Shown one piece after another: positions 60,215 through 64,000 of a stretch of DNA of 64,000 bases (within the stretch, counting starts at the first letter, position 1; each line of letters opens with the position of its first letter). The stretch is taken from positions 14,192,801 to 14,256,800 of the forward strand of contig OZ021722.1 in NCBI GenBank assembly GCA_963978545.1. Reading direction: 5' to 3'. The notes under the pieces were generated by a model. The model searched no databases. It was not told the origin of the DNA and saw only the letters and a list, made by a program, of their open reading frames with translations. Source of the DNA: Linyphia triangularis (taxonomy: Eukaryota; Arthropoda; Arachnida; Araneae; Linyphiidae). Position numbers and translations under genes: made by a program.

Positions 60215-60392
60215 CTTGATATTAGGTTGGTTGGTTTGGTATGTTTGTCCGCTCAACGACCTATTTTTGTGCACAATAACGGCTAATCAGGCCTCGACCT
60301 ACAGCTTAACGTAGATTCCGAGCCACAACGAACATCCATGCCTAACCCAGGATTCGAACTTGGTACCTTCGGCATGCAAGAACAAACTTGAT
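60215..60392 (-). mobile_element. tRNA-derived SINE, family S1 (minus orientation)
   Basis: On the minus strand it has agttcgaatcctgggttagg (B-box region, 60350-60360), then ggcatggatgttcgttgtgg, ggaatctacgttaagctgta and gccgttattgtgcacaaaaa. These match the element at 46668-46821. It extends further at its 3' end (aacataccaaaccaaccaac). Confidence 0.78.

Positions 60393-64000
<3,608 letters not shown>

Overview
This is a eukaryotic (metazoan) nuclear window: very A+T-rich, full of microsatellites, tRNA-derived SINEs and cut-and-paste transposon remnants, with GT-AG introns from about 0.5 kb to 11 kb. Intron density and repeat content suggest an invertebrate, most likely an arthropod and possibly an arachnid; that placement is inference, and nothing in the sequence names the species.

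One gene can be read with confidence and appears complete. A Caprin (cytoplasmic activation/proliferation-associated protein) homologue lies on the minus strand from the ATG at 46178 to the stop at 8774, in 12 coding exons that join in frame to 569 codons. It has the N-terminal Caprin homology region (exons 1-6), a match to the G3BP/NTF2-like-domain binding motif split across the exon 7/8 junction, a Pro/Val/Met-rich middle (exon 8), a Gly-Arg-rich RGG tail spread over exons 10-12, and a Gln-rich end. A 3' UTR of about 0.8 kb with one clear poly(A) signal follows. Caprins are RNA-binding stress-granule and translation regulators that work with G3BP (Rasputin) and FMRP.

Layout. 1-7.98 kb: intergenic, with a degenerate minisatellite, a 231-bp tandem duplication, poly-C tracts and dispersed repeats. 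7.99-46.2 kb: Caprin, whose introns carry several DNA-transposon families: 5-bp-TSD hAT-like MITEs, TTAA-flanked MITEs, a piggyBac-type MITE, pogo/Tigger-like elements (one with a decayed transposase), and a 2.7-kb hAT-like element with a perfect 8-bp target duplication. A composite tRNA-derived retroposon is flanked by 12-bp direct repeats. 46.2-61.4 kb: intergenic, with SINEs, further TIR elements with 8-bp target duplications, LINE-like tails, (TA)n, (AAAT)n and (AATT)n arrays, and one weak unidentified exon candidate on the minus strand near 54.2 kb. 61.4-64.0 kb: an apparently uninterrupted (TAA)n array of at least 2.6 kb that runs off the window.

Apart from Caprin no second gene could be established. 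I found no novel multi-gene system. The most distinctive material is the transposon archaeology (including an internal empty-site control), the modular RGG exons of Caprin, and the giant trinucleotide array.
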